35,756 bases of DNA from Schoenoplectus triqueter (Eukaryota > Streptophyta > Magnoliopsida > Poales > Cyperaceae). Both the position numbers and the translations under genes were made by a program. This document shows positions 9,354 to 21,800 of the stretch, in pieces. Below the pieces are notes generated by a model that did no database searches, was not told the DNA's origin, and saw only the letters and a program-made list of their open reading frames with translations. The number at the start of each line of letters is the position of its first letter. Positions within the stretch are counted from its first letter, which is position 1. Location: NCBI GenBank assembly GCA_964058805.1, contig CAXKVV010000593.1, positions 1 to 35,756 of the forward strand. The letters run 5' to 3'.

Positions 9354-11870
9354 TCAAATAAACTGTTTCAAGAACTCTGTTGCCACAAGGCGGCCACGTG
9401 TGTTAACTGAAAGCTTCAGTTCACTGATTTCTTTGTCAATATCCTACACCATGAGATTGAATATTGTAGCCTTATGTGATATTTAACAGAAATAAAACAC
9501 TATCAATTGAAAGGTTGTGCTGAACCAAGTGTGCCATGTTCCTGAACAATGCAAGGGTCAAATAAACAAGAAGATGACCTTTCTTCTTGTTTCTTTATTT
9601 ATTTCTTTCTGGTGAGGATGTAGGTGAGATATCAATCCAGATTATTCTGGAACCTCACTGTACAAATACAGCATGATCTTGTTACTACTGCTAGTGTACC
9701 CATGACCTGTATGCTTTTTGAAATATTGTTTTCAGATCAACATTCAGCTTCAAACTGGACAATGCAAATCTATAAGCTTGTGCTTATGCATGTCCTCACA
9801 ATGATATTTTGTTATCAAGATGAGAAATACATCATAGGTTACCTCCATAAACTGGACGATGAAATCTATAAGCTTGTGCTTATGCATGTCCTCACAATGA
9901 TAGTTTGTTATCAAGAAACTTATGTCATAGCCCTGAAAGAGGTACAAATTCAAAAAAAGAATATATAACAAAAGACAATCGATTTGAGGAAACAATAATA
10001 AACAATCAATTGAAGGGCACGATTTATAAAAGGAACAATTTCTGGAATTTTAAAAAATAAATTATGCAATATCCTGAAGGGGACGATCTATGAAAGAAAT
10101 TCCAAAATACCAGAAATTGTGATATCCTGATATTTTAAGGACCATTTGTATAATTTACTCAAAGACACATGTGGTACCGGTCATGGCCCAAGTAGTGAGA
10201 GCCTGCTACTGGAATAGTGGAAAGAAGATCACATTGATAAAGATAACCCATAGGCAATCTTAATCTAAGGTAAAGAAACAACAAAATATAATGAAATTCC
10301 AAAATAACCTGAACTGGTTTTCTCCTAAGTACTTGAAATGCTTCAGCCCTCATAGACAAAAATCTAAGAAACTTCTTTGCAAGAATGTTCTCTAGTTCAT
10401 CTGCTTGCTTGACCTTGAATGCAAAAAAGAAAGCAATTAAATTAAAAAATATATATAAACAATCAAAGAAGTTAACATAATAGTGGAAAAAGTTAATAGT
10501 AATGAAGATAAGAAGGTTTGATATGCATAAGAAAACAAAGATCTTCTTCGTCCTTGTAACAAGTATAAATATTTATGAAAAATGAGAGAGGGAGCATATG
10601 GGTTATGCAGTAAGTCTGTAATTATCAACCTTCATGCTTATACGTATAGAATTGATGGATGTTTCAATCAAACATTTCTCTGCCTCATTGCGACATATCA
10701 AAACCTGTACATGGTAAAAGACAGGTACGTTAACTCATCCACATAGAAAATACTACTAAAGTTTTAAATGAAAGTGATCAATTAGTCTTACTGGGTTCAA
10801 GAGCAACTCTGGACTCGTCCTGCAATGGAAGACAAAAGTTACAGCTTACAAGCAACAACAATCAAAATCTTATTAGCTATAATAAAAACATATAGTTCCA
10901 CAAACAAGAACAAAATCTCATGACTCGGGATAGGATAGAAAATACACCATTGCAGATATTTATCATCTCCCCCTCCTCTAGCACTTTTTAACTCTTTTTA
11001 TTTTTAATAAAAGATTAAAGTAGGCAACACCTACTTCAGCAAAAAAAAAAGAACAAAACCTCATCAACAATGACAATCAAAAGAACAACTATTCTTGTTG
11101 CATTACAAACCCTATTCAGATAGAAACTTATATATGGTGTAAACTAAGAAAGCCAGGCATATGTTATTACAATTTTGGACTAGTAACATCTACTATAGAT
11201 AATAAATGCAATGTTCTTCGGCAACAAGGATCATTAATTCTAGAATGGTCATTAATTCAACAAGGATCATTTCTCTTATGAACATTCCTTGAAAACATCG
11301 CAAAAACAGAAGAATATGGTACTATTATAGGAAATATCAGAACATGAGAATACTTTACCGAAGCAACTTACTTGAGCTCAACCTCAGGCTTGTTGTGCCG
11401 CTCAACCTCTTGACAAGGGAAATTCTTCATGAAAGGGATTGGGTGATACAATTAGTGATGCAATCCAGAGCAAAAGAATTGACAATAAAAGGCATCTCAC
11501 TTTCAGAAAGGGCAAGGCAAGTACCTGTAAGCACATTGCAGCCTCTAAGGTGTTTCGGATGCAAGTCAGATACAGCCGAAGGGTAGTGGCCTTCCAAATC
11601 AAGTTAAAATAAATTAGACTCCATAAGGAAAAACAAGAAAGCAGCTCAAAATATTAACTAGTATTAGATTGTTTCAATTTAACTAAATTTGAAACCCTTG
11701 AAGAACTAAAACTGAAGCAAGATACATCGCAGACCAACAACCCTGGAGACAGAGATGGAATGGAACGATCGAGAGACTTGTCCCCCTATCCCATTGTTTG
11801 TGAAGTACCTCATTTACTTAAAATCAGAACCATGTACTATATGAAGCCATGAGTCCGTTGTTGTTACCAT
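9354..11870 (-). CDS. ARPC4: ARP2/3 complex subunit 4 (p20-ARC), 8 coding exons
   Basis: ARPC4 is a core subunit of the seven-protein ARP2/3 complex, which nucleates branched actin filaments in the cytoplasm; in plants it acts in the SCAR/WAVE pathway of cell shaping. Minus-strand exons: 11870-11868 (ATG alone), 11590-11525, 11424-11372, 10819-10792, 10704-10630, 10413-10309, 9932-9843, 9443-9354 (TGA). All introns are GT-AG and every junction keeps frame. The product is 169 residues, matching the usual 168-169. Diagnostic blocks in order: [117 protein letters not shown]. No lesion is visible. The start is supported because family members begin M-(T/A)-x-x-LR and the first exon ends exactly at ATG|GTAACA. 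Single-frame searches miss the gene because the longest exon is 105 nt. Positions 9752-9820, inside the last intron, repeat part of the seventh exon. Confidence 0.95.
9752..9820 (-). repeat. Partial duplicate of ARPC4 exon 7 inside the last intron
   Basis: This ~69-bp block is nearly identical to 9849-9916, the body of ARPC4 coding exon 7. On the minus strand both carry the codons for [13 protein letters not shown]. The duplicate lacks the exon's 5' start (GYDIS) and its own acceptor and donor. It also has a one-base length change (ATTTGCATTGTCC against ATTTCATCGTCC) that shifts the frame, so it would read LHCPV then stop. It lies between exon 7 and exon 8 in the same orientation, as expected from a short tandem duplication. 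Confidence 0.9.
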
Positions 11871-12060
11871 GATTTCGATCTGTCGGCAGCTAACGATCCG
11901 ACGATTGTGGAGAGATTCTCCAAACCGAGTGGCCGCGCCGATTCTTCCTTCCGCTATGTTTTCGAGTGAATAGTTTGGTTCGCCAGAAATTCAGAATCGA
12001 GTTTCTACTTGATCCTTCGAAGGCAATGAGAAAGGTAAAGGCAGGTGTAATTGATTGATG
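11871..12060 (-). promoter_or_regulatory. 5' UTR and probable promoter side of ARPC4
   Basis: This GC-richer stretch lies immediately upstream of the ARPC4 ATG on the minus strand. It contains a short open frame ([17 protein letters not shown]) with no in-frame ATG, so I read it as 5' UTR. Because the ATG is the last codon of its exon, this stretch plus the start codon would form the first exon. No clear TATA box is visible, and the transcription start is not determined. Confidence 0.5.
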
Positions 12061-13270
12061 GAGGAGCTTTGGGGTTGCAAAGTGTTATACTGTATTATGT
12101 TTCGTTGAGTTAATAAAACAAAATAATTCTGAACTGGGCCGTATATTTACATTATCTTGGGCCGACTATTAGTTCTAAACTTTTATTCTTCTTTTCTTTC
12201 ATTGAACCGGACTGTTAAATAAAGAATTACATCCATATCGGAATGAAATTGTATTTATAACTGAACTTCTTTATAATTTGTATTAAATTATTATTCATTA
12301 TTTAGATTGATGATCATAAGATATGGACCAATATCTAAATTATATAAAATAAGTTGCATAATTATATGTAAATCTGTTAATTAAGTACCTGGATGTTTTT
12401 CAAATTATTAGCAACTTAGCATATGTTCGACCAAAATAAAAGATAAATAAAATTAATCAAAATATGCATAATTGTATATATTATAATTTATCATTTCATT
12501 AGATGATCCACACAACATGTGAACGGGTTGTGAGTGTAAATAAGCTCAGCAAAGCTCTGCTAATCAGTGGATAAATGAGATATATTTCTTCCGTACCATT
12601 GATTTTGGCAATGATATTCATGTATATGCATAATAATTTTCAATTACATGCTTTAATTAGTAAAAATGATTTTTTTTATAAACCTGTTATACAGATGCGC
12701 ATTGTAAAATAACTGGTACTGATTTTCATACCTAACTATGTTTTGCCTCTTTTTTTTAAATTATAATGATCAAGACAAATAACAAAGTGTTGTGTTTAAA
12801 GACCAAAAACAATAACAAAGTGTTGCTTTAAGGATGAAATTGTTATTTTTAAAAATATAATAATCAAGACAAATAAGTAATACTTTAAAGACCATTTGTA
12901 CAATTTACTTGTATAAATTTGTATATTATTGTTGTCATAATTTATGATATATTTTTAGTGAAGACTTTTCTTTGATCATTTTGTTTAGTCTGGTATTTAT
13001 CTAGTATTATAAATGAGTTCAAACTTTTGAAATGACAAAAATAAATTCAGTATTTAGTTTTATGATCTTTTATTAAGTGATAATAAAATTACTTCTGATT
13101 TTATTACTTATTTAAAGAGCAGGAATGTTCAAACTTTTGAGTCATGTTAATGATTTTTATATTATAAAATTGACAAATATTTCTTATCACAAGACTTGCA
13201 GCATAAGTCATGAGGTCCCCGAAAGCTTAAAGCCACTCAAATCAAAGATAAAACTTTCTTAAAGGGACCA
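12061..13270. other. AT-rich intergenic DNA with short local repeats
   Basis: No gene is visible. The phrase ATCAAGACAAATAA with AACAAAGTGTTG recurs between 12765 and 12880. The phrase AAAGACCATTTGTACAATTTACTTG at 12886-12910 echoes AAGGACCATTTGTATAATTTACTC near 10136-10160 in the ARPC4 region, suggesting scattered fragments of the same decayed repeat on both sides of the gene. Confidence 0.4.
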
Positions 13271-13275
13271 ATAAA

Positions 13276-14634
13276 TGATGTATATTTTGCTAAGCTAATA
13301 AATACCCTAATTTAACTCAATTTCAGCCGCAAGTGCACGGCCTAGTCAAGTAGTAGTTGGGGTGTCGAACCACAAGGACAAGGGTGAATTACCAGTTCTA
13401 ACAAGTTTCACTAATCTAGACAATCAAAAGTGAGTTTTGATTTTAAACTAAAAGTAAACAAATCTAACAACAACGACTGAAAAGTTTATCAGATTGAGGA
13501 TTCTAGGGGTTTTCGGCTTCACTCTCACTCGTTTGGTCAATTCACTCTATTTGATCTTTTAATATGTTCTAGTGTTTGTCGGGGATTCAATCTCAGATTT
13601 TAGTACCAAATTTACACTTTCGTGGCTTGATACCATACCTAAACAATTCGGGTTTCACGATTAAGTACTTCACCTTACAAGTCTAAGCCCATTAAGATCA
13701 GTGAGTCACTTTGGCATAACCTAGATTTTGTACTTCGTCTTTCGGTACCTCACACAATTTCTAAGGTTTCCTCGGTTTTCCCTTAGATAATAAGTTTCAC
13801 GATTAAGTACTTGGCCTAAAACCTAAATCACTATTTTGGGTCAGAAGATTCAGTTCCACCTTTCGGTTTTCGCTTTCACTTCTATGATAACATGCAATTG
13901 ATTAAAACTAAGCATTCAATTCAGACAAAATAGCAATCATAAACAACAAGAACTAAAAGATCAACAAACGAGTAAATTAAACCATTCGAGTTATCAAGTT
14001 TACACCTAGACCCCTAGAAGGGTGTCCAGCCACAAATCATGTCAAAGATTGTATCAAGATTCATGTTTAAACAACAGTACAAAATGAGAAAAAAGTAAAG
14101 AAAAGAATAAACCAAGAAGATCTACGATTTCTCGCCTGGTTCTTGAGTTCTTCTTCAAATTCTCCTTCTAATGGTGTTTTTCCTCTTCTTTCTTGCTTTG
14201 AATCTCCTCTCCAGACAGTTGAGAGATGTCTGGGACGAAGGGGTATCAAAATCTATTAATTCCAATGAGAAAACTGTTTTAAAACTGTCAATTCGCGCTG
14301 TCAGCCCAAAAATTGCGGTCCGACATTTTTGCATTTTTTTTCCAGAACAAACCAGAGAGCATTTGCAGTCCGCAATTGATAATTGTGGTCCGCAATTTTT
14401 GTATGGGAATGCTTTTAACTTGATTTCTTCGTGTAAATCCGACCCATCTCGTTCCAAGCATTATTTCTCATGTTAACATCTTTGTTTACACTCAATGACC
14501 TGCAAAATAATAAGAAATGCAGCAGTATCTCGAACTCGACATAAAAACTAAATAAATTCTTAACAATTAACATAAAATGCATAGTTTTTGAGATAAAACC
14601 CTAATCGAATATAATATATAAATGAGTCTTATCA
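13276..14634. mobile_element. Solo LTR with 5-bp target duplication ATAAA
   Basis: The 1,359-bp block starts TGATGTATATTTTGC and ends GAGTCTTATCA, giving the TG...CA termini of an LTR with TGAT/ATCA inverted ends. It is flanked by ATAAA on both sides (13271-13275 and 14635-14639). No integrase, reverse transcriptase or second LTR is present, so a solo LTR left by recombination fits. It contains CCGCAAGTGCACGG and GGGGTGTCGAACCACAAGG, a phrase I recall from repetitive DNA of many plants. Short overlapping open frames inside (14067-14476) look like LTR sequence read in several frames. The target duplication is A/T-only, so chance cannot be excluded. Confidence 0.6.
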
Positions 14635-14666
14635 ATAAAATAATTACAAAATCTTTCAACCAAGAC

Positions 14667-14970
14667 TAGGGGTTTGCTAAAACCCGTCGGGTACAACCCG
14701 TACCTGTGTATCCGTGCCCGGTACCCATACCCGTGCCCGGGTATAAGCGGGTAAACGGGTACACGGGTACGGGTTTGAGAAGAGCCGATCAGTTTTTTTT
14801 TTTGGAAAAAACCCGTTTACCCGCCGCCCGTGTACCGCCCGCCGTCCCGTACCCGCACCCGCGTACCCGTTTCACGGTTTCTTAACCGTTATAACGGTTT
14901 CTGAATCGTTATAATGGTTTGCTGAAACGTTATAACGGTTCAGTAAATTGTTACAACGTTTCATAAATTT
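14667..14970. repeat. Left subterminal motif array of the hAT element
   Basis: Two motif types are packed here. The first is CCCGTACCCG/CGGGTACGGG-like (14680-14780 and 14813-14872). The second is CGTTATAACGGTTT-like (14875-14945, about four copies, each near 20 bp apart). The same two types occur in mirror orientation at the right end. Such arrays are where hAT transposases bind, so this block is inferred to be a cis-acting end. Confidence 0.75.
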
Positions 14971-15410
14971 TGAAAAATTTCAAAAATTTCCTCCCGGTTC
15001 ACATCAAATCAATACCCGTCCCCGTACCCACCGAACCCGTTGTACCCGCTGATTTTTTTTTAATAAATTTCAAAATTTATTTCCTCCAATCAAAACTCTA
15101 TAAATACACCCATCTTCCTCTCATTTCTCAACATTTTCACCTTCTCTCAGTCTCTCAATCTTTTATTCTTTTTATTCTCTCAATATAATATTATTTTTAA
15201 TTTTTAAATTTATTGTTCTAAAAAATATAGTATAAAAATACGATCACGGAATTACGAAAATATAGTATAAATTTACTCTACCGCAAGATTTTTCCGTGAG
15301 ATTTAAAGGTTATATTTATTTCATGTTATATTAAATATTTTTATAGAGTAAATTTAGTTTATGGTAGATTTATTGAATGTTAAGTAATTAGATTTGTTAG
15401 ATTTATTTTA

Positions 15411-15930
15411 TGTTTGAATAGGTTAGATTTTTATTTTTAAATTCGGATTTATTTTTAATAGGTTAAGAAAATAGGTTATTTTTATTTTTTTGAATATGTG
15501 AAGTAATTAGTTTTATTTTGAATATGTTAGATTTTAATTTTTAAATTCGGATTTATTTTTAATAGGTTAAGAAAATAGTTTATTTTTATTTTTTTTGAAT
15601 ATGTGAAGTAATTAGATTTGTTTTGAATAGGTTAGATTTTAATTTTTAAATTCGGATTTATTTTTAATAGATTAAGAAAATAGGTTATTTTTATTTTTTT
15701 GAATATATAAAGTAATTAGATTTATTTTAAATAGGTCAGATTTTAATTTTTAAATTCGGATTTAATTTTTAATAGGTTAAGAAAATAGGTTATTTTATTT
15801 TTTTGAATATGTGAAGTAATTAGATTTGTTTTGAATAGGTTAGATTTTAATTTTTAGATTCGGATTTATTTTTAATAGGTTTAGAAAATAGGTTATTTTT
15901 ATTTGTTTGAATATGTGAAGTAATTTTATT
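15411..15930. repeat. Tandem array, about five copies of a ~104-bp unit
   Basis: The unit contains AATAGGTTAGATTTTAATTT, then AAATTCGGATTTATTTTTAA, then AAGAAAATAGGTTATT and GAATATGTGAAGTAATTAG. The marker ATTCGG falls at about 15441, 15545, 15650, 15754 and 15858, so the spacing is 104-105 bp. The copies differ by a few substitutions and small indels. The array lies between the left end of the hAT element and its transposase. It does not appear at the right side. Confidence 0.85.
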
Positions 15931-16404
15931 TTTAATACGTAGGTATTGGAAAATAGAAATACGAAATTCGACAACGCCCGCAAGTACAATTTCATGAAAT
16001 TTGAAGGTTACATTATTTGACATATAATTCACTTTAGATTTAATTTTGTTAGATTTAATTTAAAATTTAAATTGTATGTTAGATTTAATTTGTACAAATT
16101 GTTAGATCATTTATTTTTAATAGGTTATTTATGACGTTTTAATGGTTTCCCTAGTAAGAACTGTTGCAATACTATGAAAACACAATGTCTAAGAAAAGTT
16201 CTGTCTAGAAAAATCGGAACTCGTAGCGTATCATTTGTGATCCCTGGTTTTCCTGGGAACTTACCTGGTTGTGATTTCGTGTGTAATAGTAACTGGCTCA
16301 TAAGACAACCATTAAATTTCATAGATAACCTATTAAAAATAAATATGTTAGATTTTATTTTTTAAATTATTTCGAATTTTTTTAAATATGTTAGATTTTA
16401 AAAA

Positions 16405-18445
16405 TGTCAAGTTATAACAAACAAGTGCAAGAAGACGCCGCGAGATTTTCTGAAGACCTTTTTGGCCCAAGCATACCATCTAACTATGAACAAATGTCAC
16501 CACCCAATTATCCATAAAATTATCAAAGAAGAGACCAACTGTTAGATTTAAATTATCAACACCCCCCCCCAATGAGTGCACCTTATTATACTTCAACCGA
16601 TCCGAACGTATTTATTCCTTAAGGTGCACTTCAACCAACAGCACCTTATGCATATGAAGACACTTCTTCTGTATCATCGAGTCAATTCACTGCCTCTATT
16701 TCATCTACTCCTTCGACTGGTGTTCCTGAAATTCAAGAAGCAGATGTCTCTCCTTCGAGAAGTGCCCCTGCCCCCCCCCCCATAACAACTAGCAGAACAA
16801 CCAGTAAAAAAGACTAAAAGAGCTCCCGAATACAATCAGTGGTGGTTGTCCTGGTATAAGGTGACCAAAGATGAAAATGGTATTTTGAAAACTCTTGATT
16901 GTAAGGTACCAAATTGTAAGAAATCTTTTTTTTTTTTGTGTATAAACAATCAAGTTGTATGACCATCTTTAAAAGACATGTTGAAATGCACCAAAAAAAG
17001 GGTGAGATTCCAAGTGAAAATGCTGGACCGAGACAAATCCAAACCCTCAAGCAACCGGATGGTATCAAAACTCACCCAAAATTCGATGAAGCAAGAATGG
17101 TTAGTGAAATGGCCCGGTACATTACCCATAAAGAACAACCACTAAGTATGAGTGGTTGCATGAGTTTTGCCCGGTTGGTCATTCGGGGGTGCGATCAACC
17201 AATGTACAAGAGGATCCATCATAGAAAATTGGTAGGTGAAATAAAAAACTAGTTTACCACCATAAAAAATGAACTCCGAGCTATATTTGCATATCAAAAC
17301 AATAAGGTCTCAATTACATCTGATATATGGACCGCCAGTAAACATGGTCTTGGGTACTCTTGTATTATCGGGCATTGGATCGATGATCAATGGGTATTAC
17401 AAAAAATAATATTAAGTTTCAGAGTATTGGATTCTCCACACACTACAAATGTAATTGAGGTTTTACAAGAATATAATCTGAAGAGGGATATGGATAACAA
17501 GATCTTTTCTATATCTTTCGATAATACTAGCAACAATATAGCTTCCATTGATATTTTTAAACGGTCACAAAACCCAATTATGAATGGAGCAATATTTCAC
17601 CAAAAGTGTGCTTGCCACATACTTAATCTCGTTGTGAAGACGGGCCTTAAAATAGAAACCGTAAAACTATTGATAATTAAATTTAAGGATGCTCTCAACC
17701 ATATTGTTTCAAACCAAGAAAAAAAACAACAGTACACATTGATGTGCGTCAACTATGGATTGAGCAAGTTGAGAGTTCCTTGGGATATAGATACCCATTG
17801 GAACTTTATCTATAGATTTTTACACTGATGTCTTCCTTATCATGTTGTTATTAGGGAGTTTTTGAGAAGCTCCACCCCAGAGGGAATGGCATTGGAACCT
17901 AGTGTCGAGGAATGAGAGTAACTAGAAAGACTTCGAAAATTTCTAGAAACTTTTTTTAAAGCAATCGTCCAACTATCTTGCTCGTACTCACCGACTTCAT
18001 TTGAGTTGCTAAAACATCTCTATAGCATCTCCAAGGTGTATCGTGAATTGGAACAAGCCGAAACCCGGGATAAATCTCTCACGCCGATCGTAGATGCCAT
18101 AAAGCAAAAATTTCTAAAATATTGGGAAGATATACCCCTCCTAGCCATCATCGCAAGCTACCTCAATCCGACATATAAGAAGTATTACACAATCAGAATG
18201 ATTCAAGCATACAAAGATAATCTACATTTATCCAACACCGGGGTGGAGGCATACGTGAATTTGAAGTTCGATGAGATGTTTAACATATACAACTCAAGAA
18301 TAGTTGACAATCAAAATCTGTCTTCGTCCCGCCACGCCCCTAGGTAAAAATATAAATTACATATTTTTTTAATATTCATTATTTATAATATCTACATTAT
18401 TTGTCTACTAATTATTTTATTTAATAGTTTCACTTCCAGGAGCAC
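16405..18445 (+). pseudogene. hAT transposase, N-terminal and catalytic part, broken
   Basis: The reading starts at MSSYNKQVQEDAARF (16405). It then shows a BED-type zinc finger (DCKVPNCKKSF followed by FKRHVEMH, near 16900-17000), the first catalytic region (ITSDIWTASKHG, about 17310), a second acidic region (SFDNTSNN) and the conserved CACHILNLVV block (about 17610). From 16938 to 18347 one frame is kept, apart from in-frame stops at 17250 (TAG), 17826 (TGA) and 17913 (TGA). Upstream there are further stops (16516, TAA) and frame changes around homopolymers (C runs near 16562 and 16771, T run near 16927). A likely transposase intron lies at about 18343-18428 (CCTAG|GTAAAA ... TTTAATAG|TTTCAC). 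The frame then reaches STSSGG, where the LTR insertion cuts it. The gene would cut and paste the element; it is dead now. Confidence 0.88.
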
Positions 18446-18878
18446 TAGCAGTGGTGGATTGTTAGTGTTAGGATTTTAGGTTATGCATATGGTATAAATT
18501 TCAAAAATTTTACAAGCAACAACCAAGGATCCATTGTTATCTAGTTGATACTAAACCGAAAAGGGGTTAAGAAACTCATACCTCCTTCGATATTGTAATC
18601 GAAAGTGTAGACTTCCAAAGATGGTGGTTGCGAGCTCTTCTCCTATCTTCCCGAGCGCCAAAAGAATGACGCCTCTCCAAGTATCCACCTAGGATTAACT
18701 AACTACTAATAGTTCTATGCTAGTAGAACAAATTAGTATTTTCCTTAATCAAGGTTTCAACCCTTCAAAATTAACTCTTTAATTTTCTGGATTTTTCTCA
18801 ACACATGAGAACAAGAAATAAGAGAACAAGAAGAAGAAAAATGGGATGGAGAGAGAGGTGGACAGCCAAGGGGTTATA

Positions 18879-21800
18879 TGTTAAACCATGAAAATTTTGG
18901 TTAAGTAACAATAAATATTTAATGTAGTAATCACAAATTTTGATTTCAATTAAAATTTGATAACCCTACGTAGAAATTAGCAAAGGTAATAATTTAATTT
19001 AATTATATTAAGACTGGAAAGGATTAAATAGAAGTAAAGTTTAGTTACGATTTATCTAAGGAACAACTAAGTAATCGATTAAAATAAATCGAATTGAGAA
19101 GTTGAATTTATTAAATAAATATAACCGGAATAATAATAACAATTTCTGGATTTAACCTATTGCTGACTTAACAATGAAATAAATGATTTACGATAGCAAA
19201 ATATTCTATTTGCCCAAATTTAACAACCAGAAACTGATAAGAATCGGATTTGCCACACCAGTGGCCATAGAACCCCTGCCACAGAAAATCCAGACTTACT
19301 TCACTTTCAAATTCTCTCTCCTCATTCAATTCCTTTCTCTCTCTACCCTCTCACTCCTATTAATTATCTACCCACCCTTCTCTCTCTCTCCCCCTCCCCT
19401 TGTTTCCCCGACCTGCAATTTACCCTGGTTCCCCGAACCCGCCTCGGAAAAACCCTTTTTCTCTTCTGGTTTCTCCCCTTTCGCCATGATGCTTTCTGAC
19501 TCGCTCTGTGATCCTCTGGACGGGGCCGATTTCTTTTGCCGATTTCTCACCTCCCTAGTCAAGTCGCGCCACCTCTAGACCATAGGTTGTCGCCTCGATT
19601 GACCGTTGCTCGCAACTTGTTTTCCTCTGGCCATCACATCGGCGCAGTCTTCAGCTGTTGTCGCTATCACCTGTCGCCTCCCCACTCCCTGTTTTCCCCC
19701 TTTCCAGTCGCTGGTGCCCCATTTGCCCTCTGACCCGGTTTCAGACCGCCCCCCTCCGCTTATATATCGCTCCCGACCCTTCTTCCTTCCCTTTTCGTTT
19801 TTGCTCGCTGCTCTCATGTGTTGAGATAACCCTTGTCCTTGCTATTAACTAAATAAGAATAGATACATACTCTTAAGCCCTATTTGGAAGGGAGGAAGGG
19901 AGGAGCCGAGGAGGTGGAACCCTGACCCTGTTTTTCTGCCCCATTTTGTGCTCTTTGGCTGGCTGTCGTGATCCGTTGCCCCGCTAGGCCCTTTTCTGGT
20001 AAACCCTAGTTTTCTGTTGCCTGCTCTCTTACTAATTTGGCTTTGTCGGCTTATGTATTGTTGGAAATTTTGTCTCTGTGCTGGCTGAGGTGTGTGCTTG
20101 TTAGTTGCATTATGTGTTGTTGAGTTGCTTGATTCTGGTTGATCGGTTTGCTTGAATTGTTGCTGCTACCCGGCACAACTCTGTGACTTTTTCTGGTACC
20201 GCTGGCCCTTTTAACTCTGTTAGTGGTACACCTAAAATTTACATGGGTCCTCATTTGTTCATGGATAGATTGATGTGAATAGTTATCTTGTACTGTTTCG
20301 TTGTTTCTGGTTGGCTTTGGCTGGTACTGGTATAAATTAGGGGGCTAGTTGTCTTGTTTGTGACTTGCCGACTGAGATTGGAATTTTTGATAATTTTTAG
20401 TCCCTTGGTACACTGGTACCCGTAGGTACCGGTGATGCGAGGCTCTCCCTCTGGTATCTGATCTTGCCTGGGTAATCTTACTGGTACAATACCTACTGTG
20501 TGTTTGTTGTACTGTCTGGCTTGACCCTTCTTTCGTTTGCTGGTTCTGTTGTGGGTTTCTGATTTGTGCTATCGGTTGTTGTTGGTTGTCCCTATTGGCT
20601 ATTGTGTTAATTTACTTGTGTGGCTTGTTGTGGTCTTGTGCTGGTATGCCTGTTGCTACTCCTGTGCGGTATGTGTGTACTGGTACCCCCCATTTGCTTG
20701 TACCATGATGGGTGTATACTTAGACCTTGTTCTGTCGCTATTGAATTGTTTGATTCTGTTGCTTGGCTCTGATTTTTTTTGATGGGTTGTGGCCTAACCT
20801 GATCTGTAGTGAGCCTTCTGAACCGTGGCTATTGAGATTGATTAATTGGGCCTAAGTTTAAGAATTTGGGAAACAAATTAAAATATTAAAAGAGGTTAGG
20901 CCCAAAATGAATGTTATGAACTAAGCAATATATTCAGAAATGTTATTGGGCCGACTAATGGATTTGAAATTTATAAAAGTTAATTAGTAAAATAATTAAT
21001 TAAGACCCAATACTTAAAAGTCTCAAGATAATTAAATGTGATTAAATTAAATGGATAAGTAATTAATTGGAGGCCGCCCCGAAAGGTTAGGCGGTATCCA
21101 TGGATTAATACGTAAACTTAAAGAATCGGGAAATGATTATATTCCCTGACTGCCCCCGATTTCGGGATATCGGTGCATTGGCACCAATGATTTGGTAGTC
21201 AGCGTATGATCCCGAACATTAAAACACCAACACATATTAATATAATAACTTTCTTTATTTTGTTTTTGTTTATTCATTTTTCTTTATTTTATTTTATTTA
21301 TTTCTTTTAAACCCTTTTTATTTTACTTTTAATTTTAAAATTATTTTTCTAACTTATAAAACCTAATAATTAATTTATCTATTATAAATAAGAACAATAT
21401 TAATTATATAATATTATATATTAATCAATTTCTCTATTCTAACAAATTAATTATCCTAATTATAATCAAGTCAATTAAGGATAACATTAAGTTAATTTAT
21501 TTAATTTAAGTAAATTAAATTAGTTACGTTACTCAAATAAATATAATCTCTAAATTATAAAAATAATACTAGTATAACTAAAATAAAACATAATCAATTA
21601 ATAGATTATAAATAATTAAGAGTTATAAAATAATAACTTAAATTATAATAATAATTTAGATTTTTAAACTATATATATATTAATCAATTTCTCTATTTTA
21701 AATTAATTGGTTTAGAAATTAAATCCGTAAACTTGAAACTAAAATGAAGATTAAACGTGTAAAAATGATCTAGAACGATAAACATAAGTTAACAAAATCA

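Noticed and set aside
9624..9968. 114-codon plus-strand frame with an internal repeat ([12 protein letters not shown] twice)
   Set aside because: The repeat is the antisense reading of ARPC4 exon 7 and its intronic duplicate.
11344..11586. 80-codon plus-strand open frame
   Set aside because: It is the antisense shadow of ARPC4 exons 2 and 3 and the intron between them; the minus strand gives the conserved protein.
11881..11960. Possible extra N-terminal ARPC4 coding sequence ([17 protein letters not shown])
   Set aside because: There is no in-frame ATG and the ARPC4 family starts right at the ATG|ATTLR junction, so this is UTR.
15411..15930. CRISPR-like array
   Set aside because: Units follow each other without unique spacers, the DNA is plant nuclear and no cas genes exist; it is a plain tandem repeat.
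19183..19852. Overlapping Ser/Pro/Phe-rich frames
   Set aside because: They come from the pyrimidine-rich zone of the 5.1-kb LTR in several frames, without any known domain.
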